A stretch of DNA of 32,691 nt from a virus. Both the position numbers and the translations under genes were made by a program. How positions within the stretch are numbered: position 1 is the first letter of the stretch; each line of letters begins with the position of its first letter. Below, in pieces: positions 13,385 through 20,720 of the stretch. The notes beneath the pieces were generated by a model. It searched no databases. It was not told where the DNA came from and worked only from the letters and a program-made list of their open reading frames with translations. The stretch is taken from positions 1 through 32,691 of the IMG/VR virus record IMGVR_UViG_3300033567_000101. One strand, written 5' to 3'.

Positions 13385-14910
13385 TGGAGATAAAGACAAC
13401 TCGACTTGAGCTCAAAGACATCGAGCCGAGCAAGGGCATCTACAGCGGATACGCCAGCACCCACACGCAGGACGACGGCGAGCCACCTGATATTGTCGAG
13501 CCAGGGGCCTTCGCCAAGACAATCACGGAGAATGGTCCCACATCACAGAAGCCGCGAATCAAGGTCCTATACCAACATGACTTCTTTAGCCCCATCGGAA
13601 AGCCTCTGATACTCAAGGAGGACTCGACGGGGCTTTATCATGAGTCCCAGATTGCACAGACGACGCTCGGTAAAGACGTTCTGACGTTGATGGCCGAGGG
13701 CGTCATAACGGAGCAGTCGATTGGCTTTGACACGATTAAGTCGGACATGGATCCCAATGGCGTGCGACACCTGCGCGAAATCAAACTATGGGAATACAGC
13801 CCGGTTACATGGGGGATGAACGCCAACACACCGATCCTTGGTGTCAAGAGTTTGGGTAGCGTGGAGACGTTGGCGGAACGCATCAAACGGGCGGAGAAGG
13901 CCATTAAGCGCGGCGAATTATCAAACGAGGATCTTGTGATGGCGCTCGAAAAGACGCTGCCACTGTGGCGAGAGGAGCTGAAAGACATGCACGTCAAAAA
14001 TGCAAGCGGTAAGGCAGACTGGCCACTCGCCTCTAAGGACCAGGCATGGGACGGTGGCGAAGCGCACAAACGGATTCTCGCGTGGGCTACCGAAGCAGGC
14101 AAGGTCAATTGGACGAAGTACGCGAGTTGCTACTTCTGGTTCGATGGTACCGCGCCAGATCCAGACCATGACGGATTGCCCGATCAGGTAGGCGCGTACA
14201 AGCTGCCGTTCTGTGATGTGATCGACGGCGCGGTCAAAGCGGTACCGAAAGGCATCATGGCCGTGGCTGGAGTGCTTCAAGGCTCAATGGGCGGCGTCGA
14301 TATTTCAGACGCTGATAAGACGTCCGTGAAGGCCAAGGTTGCGGCCTACTACAAGAAGTGGGGCGGTACGGTGCCGTGGGAGTCTGGTGGCAAGTCTGGC
14401 GCAGGCAGTACAGAGTTTAAGGCGCCCGATTTCAATCAGCTTATGACCGCGCAACAGCTATCTGACGCTATGTTTGATATGCGTTATGCACTACGCGAAG
14501 CCATCGAGGGCGCATTGTTTGACTCGACGGTAACAGACAAGGTCGGTGAAGTCTCCAAGATTTGTGACCAGTTCAAAGCGGCACTGGTCGCCTGGACGCA
14601 GAAGATTGTCGCGAACGGTGCACTTGGCAAGGACGACGAGAACCAGCTGGAAGAAGCAATCGTTGCGCTAGGTGGCGATGGCCCGGGTGAGAGCAAGGCT
14701 GGACGTGTGCTTTCATCGGACAATCTTGACAAGTTGAAGAAAGCGCATGAACACCTGTCCGCGGTCATAGCGGCAGCAGACACTCAATCTTCGGAGCCGA
14801 GCGGCAAAGGCACTCACTCCGCTACAGAGCCGGATCCAGTTGTGGTCCACTCGATTAAAGCAACGCTTGAGCAAATGAGACTCGAAACCAAAAAGAGAGG
14901 TGTGTCCTAA
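13381..14910 (+). CDS. HK97-type prohead protease with long C-terminal extension
   Basis: The first 170 residues are an HK97 prohead protease (serine peptidase): L-Y-Q-H66-D with the catalytic histidine, E-Q-S113-I-G-F with the nucleophile, and L-W-E-Y-S-P-V-T. It would trim scaffold and capsid during head maturation. Instead of ending near 200-220 residues it continues to 509. A second conserved-looking domain (about 210-340) includes Y-K-L-P-F-C-D-V and G-G-V-D-I-S, a module I have seen attached to phage proteases. A helical tail follows and may act as scaffold. The ATG at 13381 overlaps the portal stop (ATGA). Confidence 0.88.
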   Translation: MMEIKTTRLELKDIEPSKGIYSGYASTHTQDDGEPPDIVEPGAFAKTITENGPTSQKPRIKVLYQHDFFSPIGKPLILKEDSTGLYHESQIAQTTLGKDVLTLMAEGVITEQSIGFDTIKSDMDPNGVRHLREIKLWEYSPVTWGMNANTPILGVKSLGSVETLAERIKRAEKAIKRGELSNEDLVMALEKTLPLWREELKDMHVKNASGKADWPLASKDQAWDGGEAHKRILAWATEAGKVNWTKYASCYFWFDGTAPDPDHDGLPDQVGAYKLPFCDVIDGAVKAVPKGIMAVAGVLQGSMGGVDISDADKTSVKAKVAAYYKKWGGTVPWESGGKSGAGSTEFKAPDFNQLMTAQQLSDAMFDMRYALREAIEGALFDSTVTDKVGEVSKICDQFKAALVAWTQKIVANGALGKDDENQLEEAIVALGGDGPGESKAGRVLSSDNLDKLKKAHEHLSAVIAAADTQSSEPSGKGTHSATEPDPVVVHSIKATLEQMRLETKKRGVS

Positions 14911-16128
14911 GTGGAGATCAAAGAGCTACACGAGGAACTAAATAAGACGTGGGAAAGCATGAAGTCGATGCTGTCGAACCAAGATGCCGAGATCAAAAAA
15001 ACTGGCGAAGTCTCTCAGGAAACCAAGGCACAGATTGACGCCATGAACGGCCATATCACCGGCTTGCAGGCGCGCACAAAAGAGTTACAAGATGAGCTGA
15101 CGGCCCTGCAAGTGAAGGCTGGTCGCCGTGGTTACGATGGTGGCACAGGTGGCAAGCAGTCCACCATGACACCGGAGCAGAAGGCCGCGTTTGAGAAGTA
15201 CGTACGCTACGGCATCAACGGTCCAACGGCTGGCAAAGCTGGCTGGCAGGAAGCTGAGACGAAGGCACTGTCTGAGATGATCGACAGCCAAGGTGGCTAC
15301 CTTGTACCGCCTGACTTCGCGTCGGAAATGATTGAGGTTGCCCAGAACATCGCGCAGATTCGTTCGGTTGCTAAGAAGTCGAACACGAGCCGTGCAGAAC
15401 TCGAGTACAGCAAGCTGACGCAGCGTGCTACCGTAGCATGGGGTAATGAGTCCATCGCGGTTAGCCCGCAGGACTTGGCGCTCGGTCTCGAAGCCATCCC
15501 GGTCAACGAGATTACAGCCCTGGTGCTGGTGCCGAACACGTTGCTCGAGGATGCGGAGTCGAACATCTGGTCTGACCTGACCGACATTTTTGGTAAGGAC
15601 ATGGCGTTCGCGGAAGACTTGGCCTTCTCGGTCGGTGACGGCAACAAAAAGCCGGAAGGATTGGCGTCCAACAAGGACGTGCAAGCGCGCGCTATCAAGT
15701 CTGGTGCGGCGGCTACGTTGACGGACTCTGATGTACTTCTGACGGCCTTGTATAACAACAAGATCGTCTATCGCCAGAACGCAACGTGGGCAATGAATTC
15801 GACCGCCGAAGCCTTGGTCCGAAAGATGAAGGACAACTACGGCCAATACCTGTGGGCACCCGGCTTGGAGCCTGGACGACCTGCACATCTGCTTGGTCGG
15901 CCGGTTATCAACCCGGAAGGCTTGCCCGACATCGCCGCCGGCACATACCCAATTGTGATTGGTGACTTCAACAGCGGCTACCGCGTGGTCGACCGTCGCG
16001 GCGTGACTATTCAGCGCCTGGTTGAGCGGTACGCAGAGTTCCGCCAGACCGGATTCTTGGTGACCAAGCGCGTCGGTGGTCAGGTTGTACTCGCTGAAGC
16101 TTTCACGCCTATCATCATCTCAGCATAA
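14911..16128 (+). CDS. Major capsid protein (HK97 fold)
   Basis: The 405-residue protein begins with a coiled-coil delta domain (about 1-75), the part removed by the protease in HK97-like heads. The capsid fold follows: D-S-Q-G-G-Y-L-V-P-P-D-F, E-I-T-A-L-V-L-V-P-N-T-L-L-E-D, A-F-A-E-D-L-A-F-S-V-G-D-G and P-I-V-I-G-D-F-N-S-G-Y. GTG 14911 directly abuts the protease stop and has a GAGAGGTG site. Position after the protease is standard. Confidence 0.95.
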   Translation: MEIKELHEELNKTWESMKSMLSNQDAEIKKTGEVSQETKAQIDAMNGHITGLQARTKELQDELTALQVKAGRRGYDGGTGGKQSTMTPEQKAAFEKYVRYGINGPTAGKAGWQEAETKALSEMIDSQGGYLVPPDFASEMIEVAQNIAQIRSVAKKSNTSRAELEYSKLTQRATVAWGNESIAVSPQDLALGLEAIPVNEITALVLVPNTLLEDAESNIWSDLTDIFGKDMAFAEDLAFSVGDGNKKPEGLASNKDVQARAIKSGAAATLTDSDVLLTALYNNKIVYRQNATWAMNSTAEALVRKMKDNYGQYLWAPGLEPGRPAHLLGRPVINPEGLPDIAAGTYPIVIGDFNSGYRVVDRRGVTIQRLVERYAEFRQTGFLVTKRVGGQVVLAEAFTPIIISA

Positions 16129-16158
16129 TCAATCAACTCTATCGGAGGTGTTAAATAA

Positions 16159-16566
16159 GTGGAAACGGTAAAAGGCAATATCAAGCTGACGTCGCACATC
16201 GCGGCGAACAGCTACGCAGCTGGCGCGACGAACGGCACGGCGGTGGACCTCTCAGGGTTCAGCAACGTGTCGTTTTTTGTTTCCGTTGGTTCGGTCGGAG
16301 CCGCAGGCACACTCGATGTTAAGTCTCAGTACAGCGACGACGATGTGAACTGGACGGACGATGCACTGAGCACCACAGCTGGCGAGAGTATTGGAAACGA
16401 CATCTCACTGCCGCAAATTACGGTAGCTGGCGAAGCTCGTCTGCACATTCCGAACCCGGTACATCGTTACTATCGTTTGGTTGCGACTGTCGGCACGAAC
16501 GCGGTTGTGTTCGGCGTTGCAACAGCACTTGGCGGCGCACGTCATCGGCCTGTGTCGTACAGCTAA
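16159..16566 (+). CDS. Putative capsid decoration or minor head protein
   Basis: This 135-residue, beta-rich protein directly follows the capsid gene. It contains V-D-L-S-G-F-S-N-V-S-F-F-V, S-Q-Y-S-D-D-D-V-N-W-T, and a C-terminal H-R-Y-Y-R-L-V-A-T-V-G-T. The repeated short beta-strands resemble small jelly-roll structural proteins of tailed phages. GTG at 16159 follows GGAGGTG. Its position suggests a decoration protein, but the sequence alone does not prove this. Confidence 0.55.
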   Translation: METVKGNIKLTSHIAANSYAAGATNGTAVDLSGFSNVSFFVSVGSVGAAGTLDVKSQYSDDDVNWTDDALSTTAGESIGNDISLPQITVAGEARLHIPNPVHRYYRLVATVGTNAVVFGVATALGGARHRPVSYS

Positions 16567-16586
16567 GGCATTAAAGTTTGAGTGAT

Positions 16587-16610
16587 GGAGTGGCCCTTGT
16601 TGGTCACTCC
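16587..16610 (+). other. Intergenic hairpin after the head genes
   Basis: GGAGTGGCC (16587-16595) pairs with GGTCACTCC (16602-16610), nine pairs including one G:U. The downstream bases are not a clear T-run, so it is at most a weak terminator. It may be an mRNA stability or processing hairpin between head and connector genes. Confidence 0.45.
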
Positions 16611-16633
16611 TATTGCTAGTTGGGAGGTATCGT

Positions 16634-16816
16634 ATGCCAAAAATAAAGGTGAAGGAAACGCACGATGCAAGTTCTGATGGCGTGACAATCAACACGTATG
16701 AAGCCGGTCAAGTTTACGACATGCCAGATAGACTCGCGCAGATGTTTCTAGACAACGGTTGGGGCGCAGATTCAAAGGCGAAAGCAGGGCCGAGTGAGAC
16801 AAAGGCTGGTGAGTAA
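16634..16816 (+). CDS. Small connector-region phage protein (60 aa)
   Basis: The ATG at 16634 follows a GGGAGG site. The product M-P-K-I-K-V-K-E... has the pattern of small proteins commonly found before head-tail connectors: a beta segment, then a turn, then Y-E-A-G-Q-V-Y-D-M-P-D-R-L-A-Q-M-F and a charged tail. It resembles the 72-residue protein at 19276 in this G-[DQ]-V plus helix pattern. Function not established. Confidence 0.6.
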   Translation: MPKIKVKETHDASSDGVTINTYEAGQVYDMPDRLAQMFLDNGWGADSKAKAGPSETKAGE

Positions 16817-16818
16817 GG

Positions 16819-17463
16819 ATGGGCTTGCAACTCGTAACACCACCCGCAATTGAGCCACTGACGCTGGAAGACGCCAAATTGCACCTGCGCGTAGACTCGT
16901 CGGATGACGACACGCTTATATCGGCGCTCATTGTTGCTGCACGGAACAAGATTGAGGGCTACACGCAGCGCGCGCTCATCACACAGACGTGGGAATACGT
17001 GCTCGACATGCCAAACAACAAGCAACGCATCCCACAACCGCCGCTACAGCGCGTAAACAGCATCAACCTGATCGACACAGATGGCACGGTGACCACGATT
17101 GACCCCAAAACATACATCGTGGACCCGAGTGGGATTTACGCGCGTGTGACGCCCGTCAAGGCGTCTCGGTTGGCGTTTGTGGACCCGGACTTGTGGCGTG
17201 GCATCTGGCCGTGGCATCGCGGTTTCGCATCGTTCATCATCAATTTCACGTGTGGGTATGGTGACACGGGCGATACGGTTCCAGGTGCGCTTGTGGAAGC
17301 CATTCGGATGTACACAGCACTATTGTACGATAACCGCGAAGGTCAGCCCACGAACATGTCGTCTGGTGCGGCGCGTGCGTCGATTGCATTGGCGAGTATT
17401 GGAGCGACGTTGCCCGAGAGTATCAGGGCCTTGTGTAGTCCGTACATGGCGAGGGTGTTGTAG
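16819..17463 (+). CDS. Head-tail connector protein (gp6-like)
   Basis: The 214-residue protein starts with the standard connector pattern: P-L-T-L-E-D-A-K-L-H-L-R-V, D-D-D-T-L-I-S-A-L-I and A-A-R-N-K-I-E-G-Y-T. These helices form the connector ring under the portal. A middle beta region (L-Q-R-V-N-S-I) and a helical end (A-L-V-E-A-I-R-M-Y-T-A-L-L-Y) match the phiE125 gp8/HK97 gp6 group. The stop abuts the next ATG. Confidence 0.88.
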   Translation: MGLQLVTPPAIEPLTLEDAKLHLRVDSSDDDTLISALIVAARNKIEGYTQRALITQTWEYVLDMPNNKQRIPQPPLQRVNSINLIDTDGTVTTIDPKTYIVDPSGIYARVTPVKASRLAFVDPDLWRGIWPWHRGFASFIINFTCGYGDTGDTVPGALVEAIRMYTALLYDNREGQPTNMSSGAARASIALASIGATLPESIRALCSPYMARVL

Positions 17464-17805
17464 ATGTATTACGCGCCGAGTTCCGGAGACCTGAATCGCC
17501 GTGTCACATTGGAGCAACCGACAACTGTAGCTGATGGCATGGGTGGCTCGAATACCACGTACACAGCGCTGGCAACGGTCTGGGCGAAGGTATCGCCAAA
17601 AGCCGGTAGTGAGAAGCTCCACGGTGACCAGTTGACGCCGACTATCACGTATGATGTGACGATCCGGTATCGCAATGACGTGGACGCATCAATGCGCTTG
17701 TCTTATGAGGGGCGAAAGCTGCGTATCAACGGAGTGATAGACAACGGAGAGCAACATCGGTTCCTGGCGCTATCCTGCGACGAATGGCCAGCCGCAGCGA
17801 ATTAG
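17464..17805 (+). CDS. Head closure protein (head-tail adaptor)
   Basis: The 113-residue protein matches the phage head-tail joining family: G-D-L-N-R-R-V-T-L-E-Q at the N-terminus, W-A-K-V-S-P, and a C-terminal I-N-G-V-I-D-N. It seals the connector and links head to tail. Its ATG directly follows the connector stop. Its stop overlaps by 4 bases the stop of a leftward gene. Confidence 0.88.
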   Translation: MYYAPSSGDLNRRVTLEQPTTVADGMGGSNTTYTALATVWAKVSPKAGSEKLHGDQLTPTITYDVTIRYRNDVDASMRLSYEGRKLRINGVIDNGEQHRFLALSCDEWPAAAN

Positions 17806-18002
17806 TCGGGTGGTTGACGTAGCTTGTCCTCGGCATCCTCGCGCGCGGTGACTTTGCCTTGATTGCGGAGCCAGAGTGCTAAAGTCGCGTACTCAGGCGG
17901 CCGATGTTCTTGGGGCACCCACTCTGCATACTCTTCCCACGTGATTTTACCGTAGTCGAGCATGTACAAGTGCAGGGTGTCGCTGAGGGAAACACGTAGC
18001 AT
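17802..18002 (-). CDS. Small leftward gene inside the connector/tail operon (66 aa)
   Basis: A leftward frame starts at the complement of 18000-18002, after an AGGAGA site with good spacing. It ends at 17802, overlapping the head-closure stop tail-to-tail. It fills almost the whole 226-base gap before the gp10-like gene; that gap has no rightward gene. The product is acidic and aromatic (T-W-E-E-Y-A-E-W-V-P-Q), ending R-Q-P-P-D; no membrane segment, no family recognised. The fit and ribosome site argue it is real, although its strand is odd. Confidence 0.6.
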   Translation of the reverse strand: MLRVSLSDTLHLYMLDYGKITWEEYAEWVPQEHRPPEYATLALWLRNQGKVTAREDAEDKLRQPPD

Positions 18003-18031
18003 GTAGTCATCTCCTATGGGGGTGTTTTTGT

Positions 18032-18451
18032 GTGCAACTAAGGTTGGACTTCCGAGGCAACATTGCAGCGGAGTTGAGAAAATACCGTGATGCGAAGGTG
18101 TCGGAGCTCAAAGATGTCATCAACGAGTCTGCACTAATGATTGAGTCGGGGGCGAAACAATTGACGCCTGTCGATACGGGTAGACTCCGCGCCTCTATAC
18201 AGACATTCGTCGGCGAAGATGGACTTTCCTTCGACATCGGAACAAAAGTTAATTACGCGATTTATGTCGAGTTTGGAACTGGTAAGTATGCCGCGAATGG
18301 CGACGGTCGCAAAACACCGTGGGCCTACAAAGACGGCAACGGCCACTGGCATCGAACGTCCGGCAATCCAGCGCAACCGTTTTTGCACCCAGCGTTTGAA
18401 GCTGAGCTGCCGAAATTCAAACGTCGTTTGAAGGATGTGATGTCACGGTGA
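18032..18451 (+). CDS. HK97 gp10-like tail component
   Basis: The 139-residue protein contains the family signature T-P-V-D-T-G-R-L-R-A-S-I, then Y-A-I-Y-V-E-F-G-T-G, and the C-terminal P-A-Q-P-F-L-H-P-A-F. These proteins help complete the tail and its joining to the head. GTG 18032 is chosen after a GGGGGTG site. Its stop overlaps the next start (GTGA). Confidence 0.88.
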   Translation: MQLRLDFRGNIAAELRKYRDAKVSELKDVINESALMIESGAKQLTPVDTGRLRASIQTFVGEDGLSFDIGTKVNYAIYVEFGTGKYAANGDGRKTPWAYKDGNGHWHRTSGNPAQPFLHPAFEAELPKFKRRLKDVMSR

Positions 18452-18849
18452 ATTCCTCGCTTGGCGCGTTTCAGGTGGCACTCTACGAGAGGCTATCAGC
18501 CGATGCCAATCTATCAGCGAAGGTGACTGGCGTATTCGACTTTGTGCCGGAAGGACAAGCCTATCCATACGTGACGCTTGGTCAAGATACCGCGACGGGT
18601 GATGACACGTTTACGACGGTTGGTCAGCAGGTGACAACAACGCTGCACACCTGGAGCCAGTACAAGGGATACAGCGAGGTCAAAAGCATTCACGCGCTGA
18701 TTCTGCAGGCGATGACGACACCACTCGTGGTGTCCGCTTGGACGTGCGCACTTTTGATGGTGGACATGGAGCACGTGATACCCGATCCGGACGGTATTAC
18801 CAGGCACGGTGTTTTGCGATTGCGATATGTGTTATCTCAACCAAAGTAA
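18448..18849 (+). CDS. Tail completion protein (DUF3168-like)
   Basis: This 133-residue protein begins with A-L-Y-E-R-L-S-A-D-A-N-L and continues with P-E-G-Q-A-Y-P-Y-V-T-L-G, V-T-T-T-L-H-T-W-S and a terminal L-R-L-R-Y, the pattern of DUF3168 proteins, which form the terminator ring at the head-proximal end of the tail tube. The GTG overlaps the gp10-like stop, and the major tail protein follows, the usual order. Confidence 0.82.
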   Translation: MNSSLGAFQVALYERLSADANLSAKVTGVFDFVPEGQAYPYVTLGQDTATGDDTFTTVGQQVTTTLHTWSQYKGYSEVKSIHALILQAMTTPLVVSAWTCALLMVDMEHVIPDPDGITRHGVLRLRYVLSQPK

Positions 18850-18866
18850 GTAAGGAGGCTGCGTAG

Positions 18867-19259
18867 ATGTCATTATCAGGCGTAGGCGGAAATGTGAAAG
18901 TCGGAGCAGCACCGGCAGTGGTCGGTGAGGTCAATCAGTGGAAGCTGGATATCGATGCGGCTGCACTAGAGACCACAAATTTCAGTAGCGGTGGATGGAA
19001 AGAGTTTATCGCAGGACTGAAAGATTGGACAGGATCCTTTGACGCGAACTGGGACGTGGCCAATGACACTGAGGGACAGGCGGTCATCCAGAGCAACATG
19101 TTTGCAGGCACATCCATGGCGGTGGAACTCGACGTGGACGGTACGCACAAATACACGGGTAGCATCCTCGTTACTAAGGCGTCCATCGACACGCAAGTGA
19201 AAGGTATCGTCACCATCGCGTACACATTCCAAGGGACTGGGGTACTCACGTTCGCGTAA
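18867..19259 (+). CDS. Tail tube protein, copy 1 (130 aa)
   Basis: A strong AGGAGG site precedes the ATG at 18867. The product carries W-K-L-D-I-D, N-F-S-S-G-G-W-K-E-F-I-A-G-L-K, a W-x-G-S-F-D-type strand and K-A-S-I-D-T-Q-V-K-G, the pattern of small siphophage tail tube proteins. The C-terminal half of the protein at 19427 shows the same landmarks in the same order, so the two are paralogues. This copy is the shorter, simpler one and is probably the main tube subunit. Confidence 0.82.
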   Translation: MSLSGVGGNVKVGAAPAVVGEVNQWKLDIDAAALETTNFSSGGWKEFIAGLKDWTGSFDANWDVANDTEGQAVIQSNMFAGTSMAVELDVDGTHKYTGSILVTKASIDTQVKGIVTIAYTFQGTGVLTFA

Positions 19260-19275
19260 TTCGGAGGTGGCAAGC

Positions 19276-19494
19276 ATGCGTAATCTTCAATACACAGGCG
19301 CGGGTGAGTACAAGGACCCGCGCCTTCGCTTTGTCGCGACAAAGGGTGACGTCATCGAGTTTACGGATGACGAGGCCGACACGATCCGCAAGCAACATCC
19401 ACGCACGTTCCAGGAGGTGAAACCAGATGGCGATATCGGGGTCAGTGGCGGCAGTGTACCGACAAACGACAGCGGTGGGGATGGCGTTCGTTGA
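19276..19494 (+). CDS. Small tail-region protein (72 aa)
   Basis: The ATG at 19276 follows a GGAGGTGG site. The product has G-D-V-I-E-F-T-D-D-E-A-D-T-I-R, a short beta-strand then helix, and a Gly/Ser-rich tail. The next gene starts inside it, overlapping by 68 bases, with its ribosome site in this coding region. It resembles the 60-residue gene at 16634. Function unknown. Confidence 0.6.
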   Translation: MRNLQYTGAGEYKDPRLRFVATKGDVIEFTDDEADTIRKQHPRTFQEVKPDGDIGVSGGSVPTNDSGGDGVR

Positions 19495-20062
19495 TGCGGC
19501 AACCACAGCGGTCGCGGGGACCGGCATCACGCCATATACGCGCTACCAGGTCACAACGGTGGCTGACCGATACTGGGACAAGTCTCAGGCCGTAACGGTC
19601 AAAGTTAACGGTGTCATCGTGACCACCGGATTCACCATTGAGTACCTCAGCGGTTTCGTGGTGTTCGCAACGGCTCGCGCCAGCACAGACACGGTGACGG
19701 TATCCGGTACGGCGCTCGCGGTCGCTCAAGTTGGCGGCATGTTCGGGTGGAAACTCGATATGGACGTTGCTATGGAAGAGGTCACAACTTTCTCCAGTGG
19801 TGGCTACAAGGAGTTTGTCGCTGGTCTCAAAGGGTTTAGTGGCTCTGCGGACGCCTACTGGACGGACACAGATACTGCCGATTTCATGTCCAACGGTGAA
19901 GAAGTCATCCTTGTGCTTTATACCGACGACACTGCAAACAAAAACCGCTATGAAGGGTACGCGCAGTTGAAAAAAGATTCCATCGACGTACAGACCAAAG
20001 CCGTCGTCAAAGACACGCTCAATTTTGAAGGCGACGGGACGCTGTATTACAGGGAGGGCTAA
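19427..20062 (+). CDS. Tail tube protein, copy 2 with N-terminal extension (211 aa)
   Basis: The C-terminal 110 or so residues repeat copy 1: G-W-K-L-D-M-D-V, T-T-F-S-S-G-G-Y-K-E-F-V-A-G-L-K, and K-K-D-S-I-D-V-Q-T-K-A. An N-terminal extension of about 95 residues (A-I-S-G-S-V-A-A-V-Y..., V-T-V-K-V-N-G-V-I-V) looks like a separate beta domain that could decorate or cap the tube. The ATG at 19427 has an AGGAGGTG site, supporting the overlap with the upstream gene. It may be a minor tube subunit, a specialised first or last ring, or a surface-decorated variant. Confidence 0.78.
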   Translation: MAISGSVAAVYRQTTAVGMAFVDAATTAVAGTGITPYTRYQVTTVADRYWDKSQAVTVKVNGVIVTTGFTIEYLSGFVVFATARASTDTVTVSGTALAVAQVGGMFGWKLDMDVAMEEVTTFSSGGYKEFVAGLKGFSGSADAYWTDTDTADFMSNGEEVILVLYTDDTANKNRYEGYAQLKKDSIDVQTKAVVKDTLNFEGDGTLYYREG

Positions 20063-20064
20063 TA

Positions 20065-20430
20065 TTGCCAAGGAGTCAGGTTGTAAAAGTTGGCGACAAG
20101 GATTTCACCGTGACGGAGAAACGCGTCGGTGAGTTGGAAGACATGTTCGCGAAGATCGTCAAAACGAACATCGATACAGCGCGCGAGAAGGATACCACCG
20201 ATGAGCAGTTCGTGGACAAACTCAAGTCGTCTGTTGTGAGTGGTCTCTATGGTGCGTTTGAACTGATTGCACCTGGTATTACGTCGGACGATGTCAAGAA
20301 TGCTTATCCAAGCGAGTTGGAAGCGTTAGTGGAGGCATTCATCGACGTAAATTTTACCGGACTGAAACGGGTATCAGGTCCTGCGTTGAAATTGGTGCAG
20401 GCAGGATTAGCGCAGAAGTCAGCGTCCTAA
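20065..20430 (+). CDS. Tail assembly chaperone (gpG-like)
   Basis: The 121-residue protein (TTG start at 20065 after GGGAGG) lies between the tail tube and the tape measure, the place of tail assembly chaperones. It is helical, with V-G-E-L-E-D-M-F-A-K-I near the start and V-E-A-F-I-D-V-N-F near the end. The frame after it is open in the -1 register and encodes the chaperone partner, as in lambda gpG/gpGT. It wraps the tape measure during tail assembly. Confidence 0.78.
   Translation: MPRSQVVKVGDKDFTVTEKRVGELEDMFAKIVKTNIDTAREKDTTDEQFVDKLKSSVVSGLYGAFELIAPGITSDDVKNAYPSELEALVEAFIDVNFTGLKRVSGPALKLVQAGLAQKSAS
20349..20355 (+). other. Candidate -1 ribosomal frameshift heptamer
   Basis: A-AAT-TTT fits the X-XXY-YYZ slippery form in the gpG-like frame (codons gtA AAT TTT). 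The -1 frame is open from here through the upstream stop at 20428-20430 and on to 20720. Slippage would join the two chaperone halves. I see no other matching heptamer in the overlap, though a site nearer the stop cannot be excluded. Confidence 0.5.
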
Positions 20431-20720
20431 TCGCGCGTGAATTCGGCTGGACGCCCGAGGTGGTACGTGCGCAATATCACCTCGAGCTCATCGACATGGT
20501 GGACGAGTTGGTGTACCAGCGCTCCATAGACGATTACAAGGCCACTCGCAGAGCGGCCTTTTTGGGTGTTGTGTTTAATCGCTCGCAAGGCGGTAAGGCA
20601 GAGATCAAAGACATGATAGGTGACCCACCAGAACGGCAACGTGACATTGACGAAAGATTGGAAAAAGCACGCGCGGTGGCTAAAGCGAAAGGAGTGAGAG
20701 TGCCAGATGAACGTAGGTGA
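20355..20720 (+). CDS. Tail assembly chaperone C-terminal part (gpGT-like, via -1 frameshift)
   Basis: This -1 frame has no good start of its own before a GTG at 20460. Yet its typical chaperone residues begin upstream of it: L-I-A-R-E-F-G-W-T-P-E-V-V, then Q-Y-H-L-E-L-I-D-M-V-D-E-L. This argues for expression as an extension of the gpG-like protein. The end (A-R-A-V-A-K-A-K-G-V-R-V-P-D-E-R-R) overlaps the tape-measure start. Feature start is set at the slippery site; the true junction is not proven. Confidence 0.7.
   Translation, partial: YRTETGIRSCVEIGAGRISAEVSVLIAREFGWTPEVVRAQYHLELIDMVDELVYQRSIDDYKATRRAAFLGVVFNRSQGGKAEIKDMIGDPPERQRDIDERLEKARAVAKAKGVRVPDERR

Noticed and set aside
13638-14108. 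156-codon leftward open frame inside the protease gene
   Set aside because: Serine-rich shadow with no ribosome site or domain.
15085-15888. 267-codon leftward open frame opposite the capsid gene
   Set aside because: Composition is Arg/Leu-rich as expected from the reverse of a high-G+C gene; no motif, and the capsid on the plus strand is certain.
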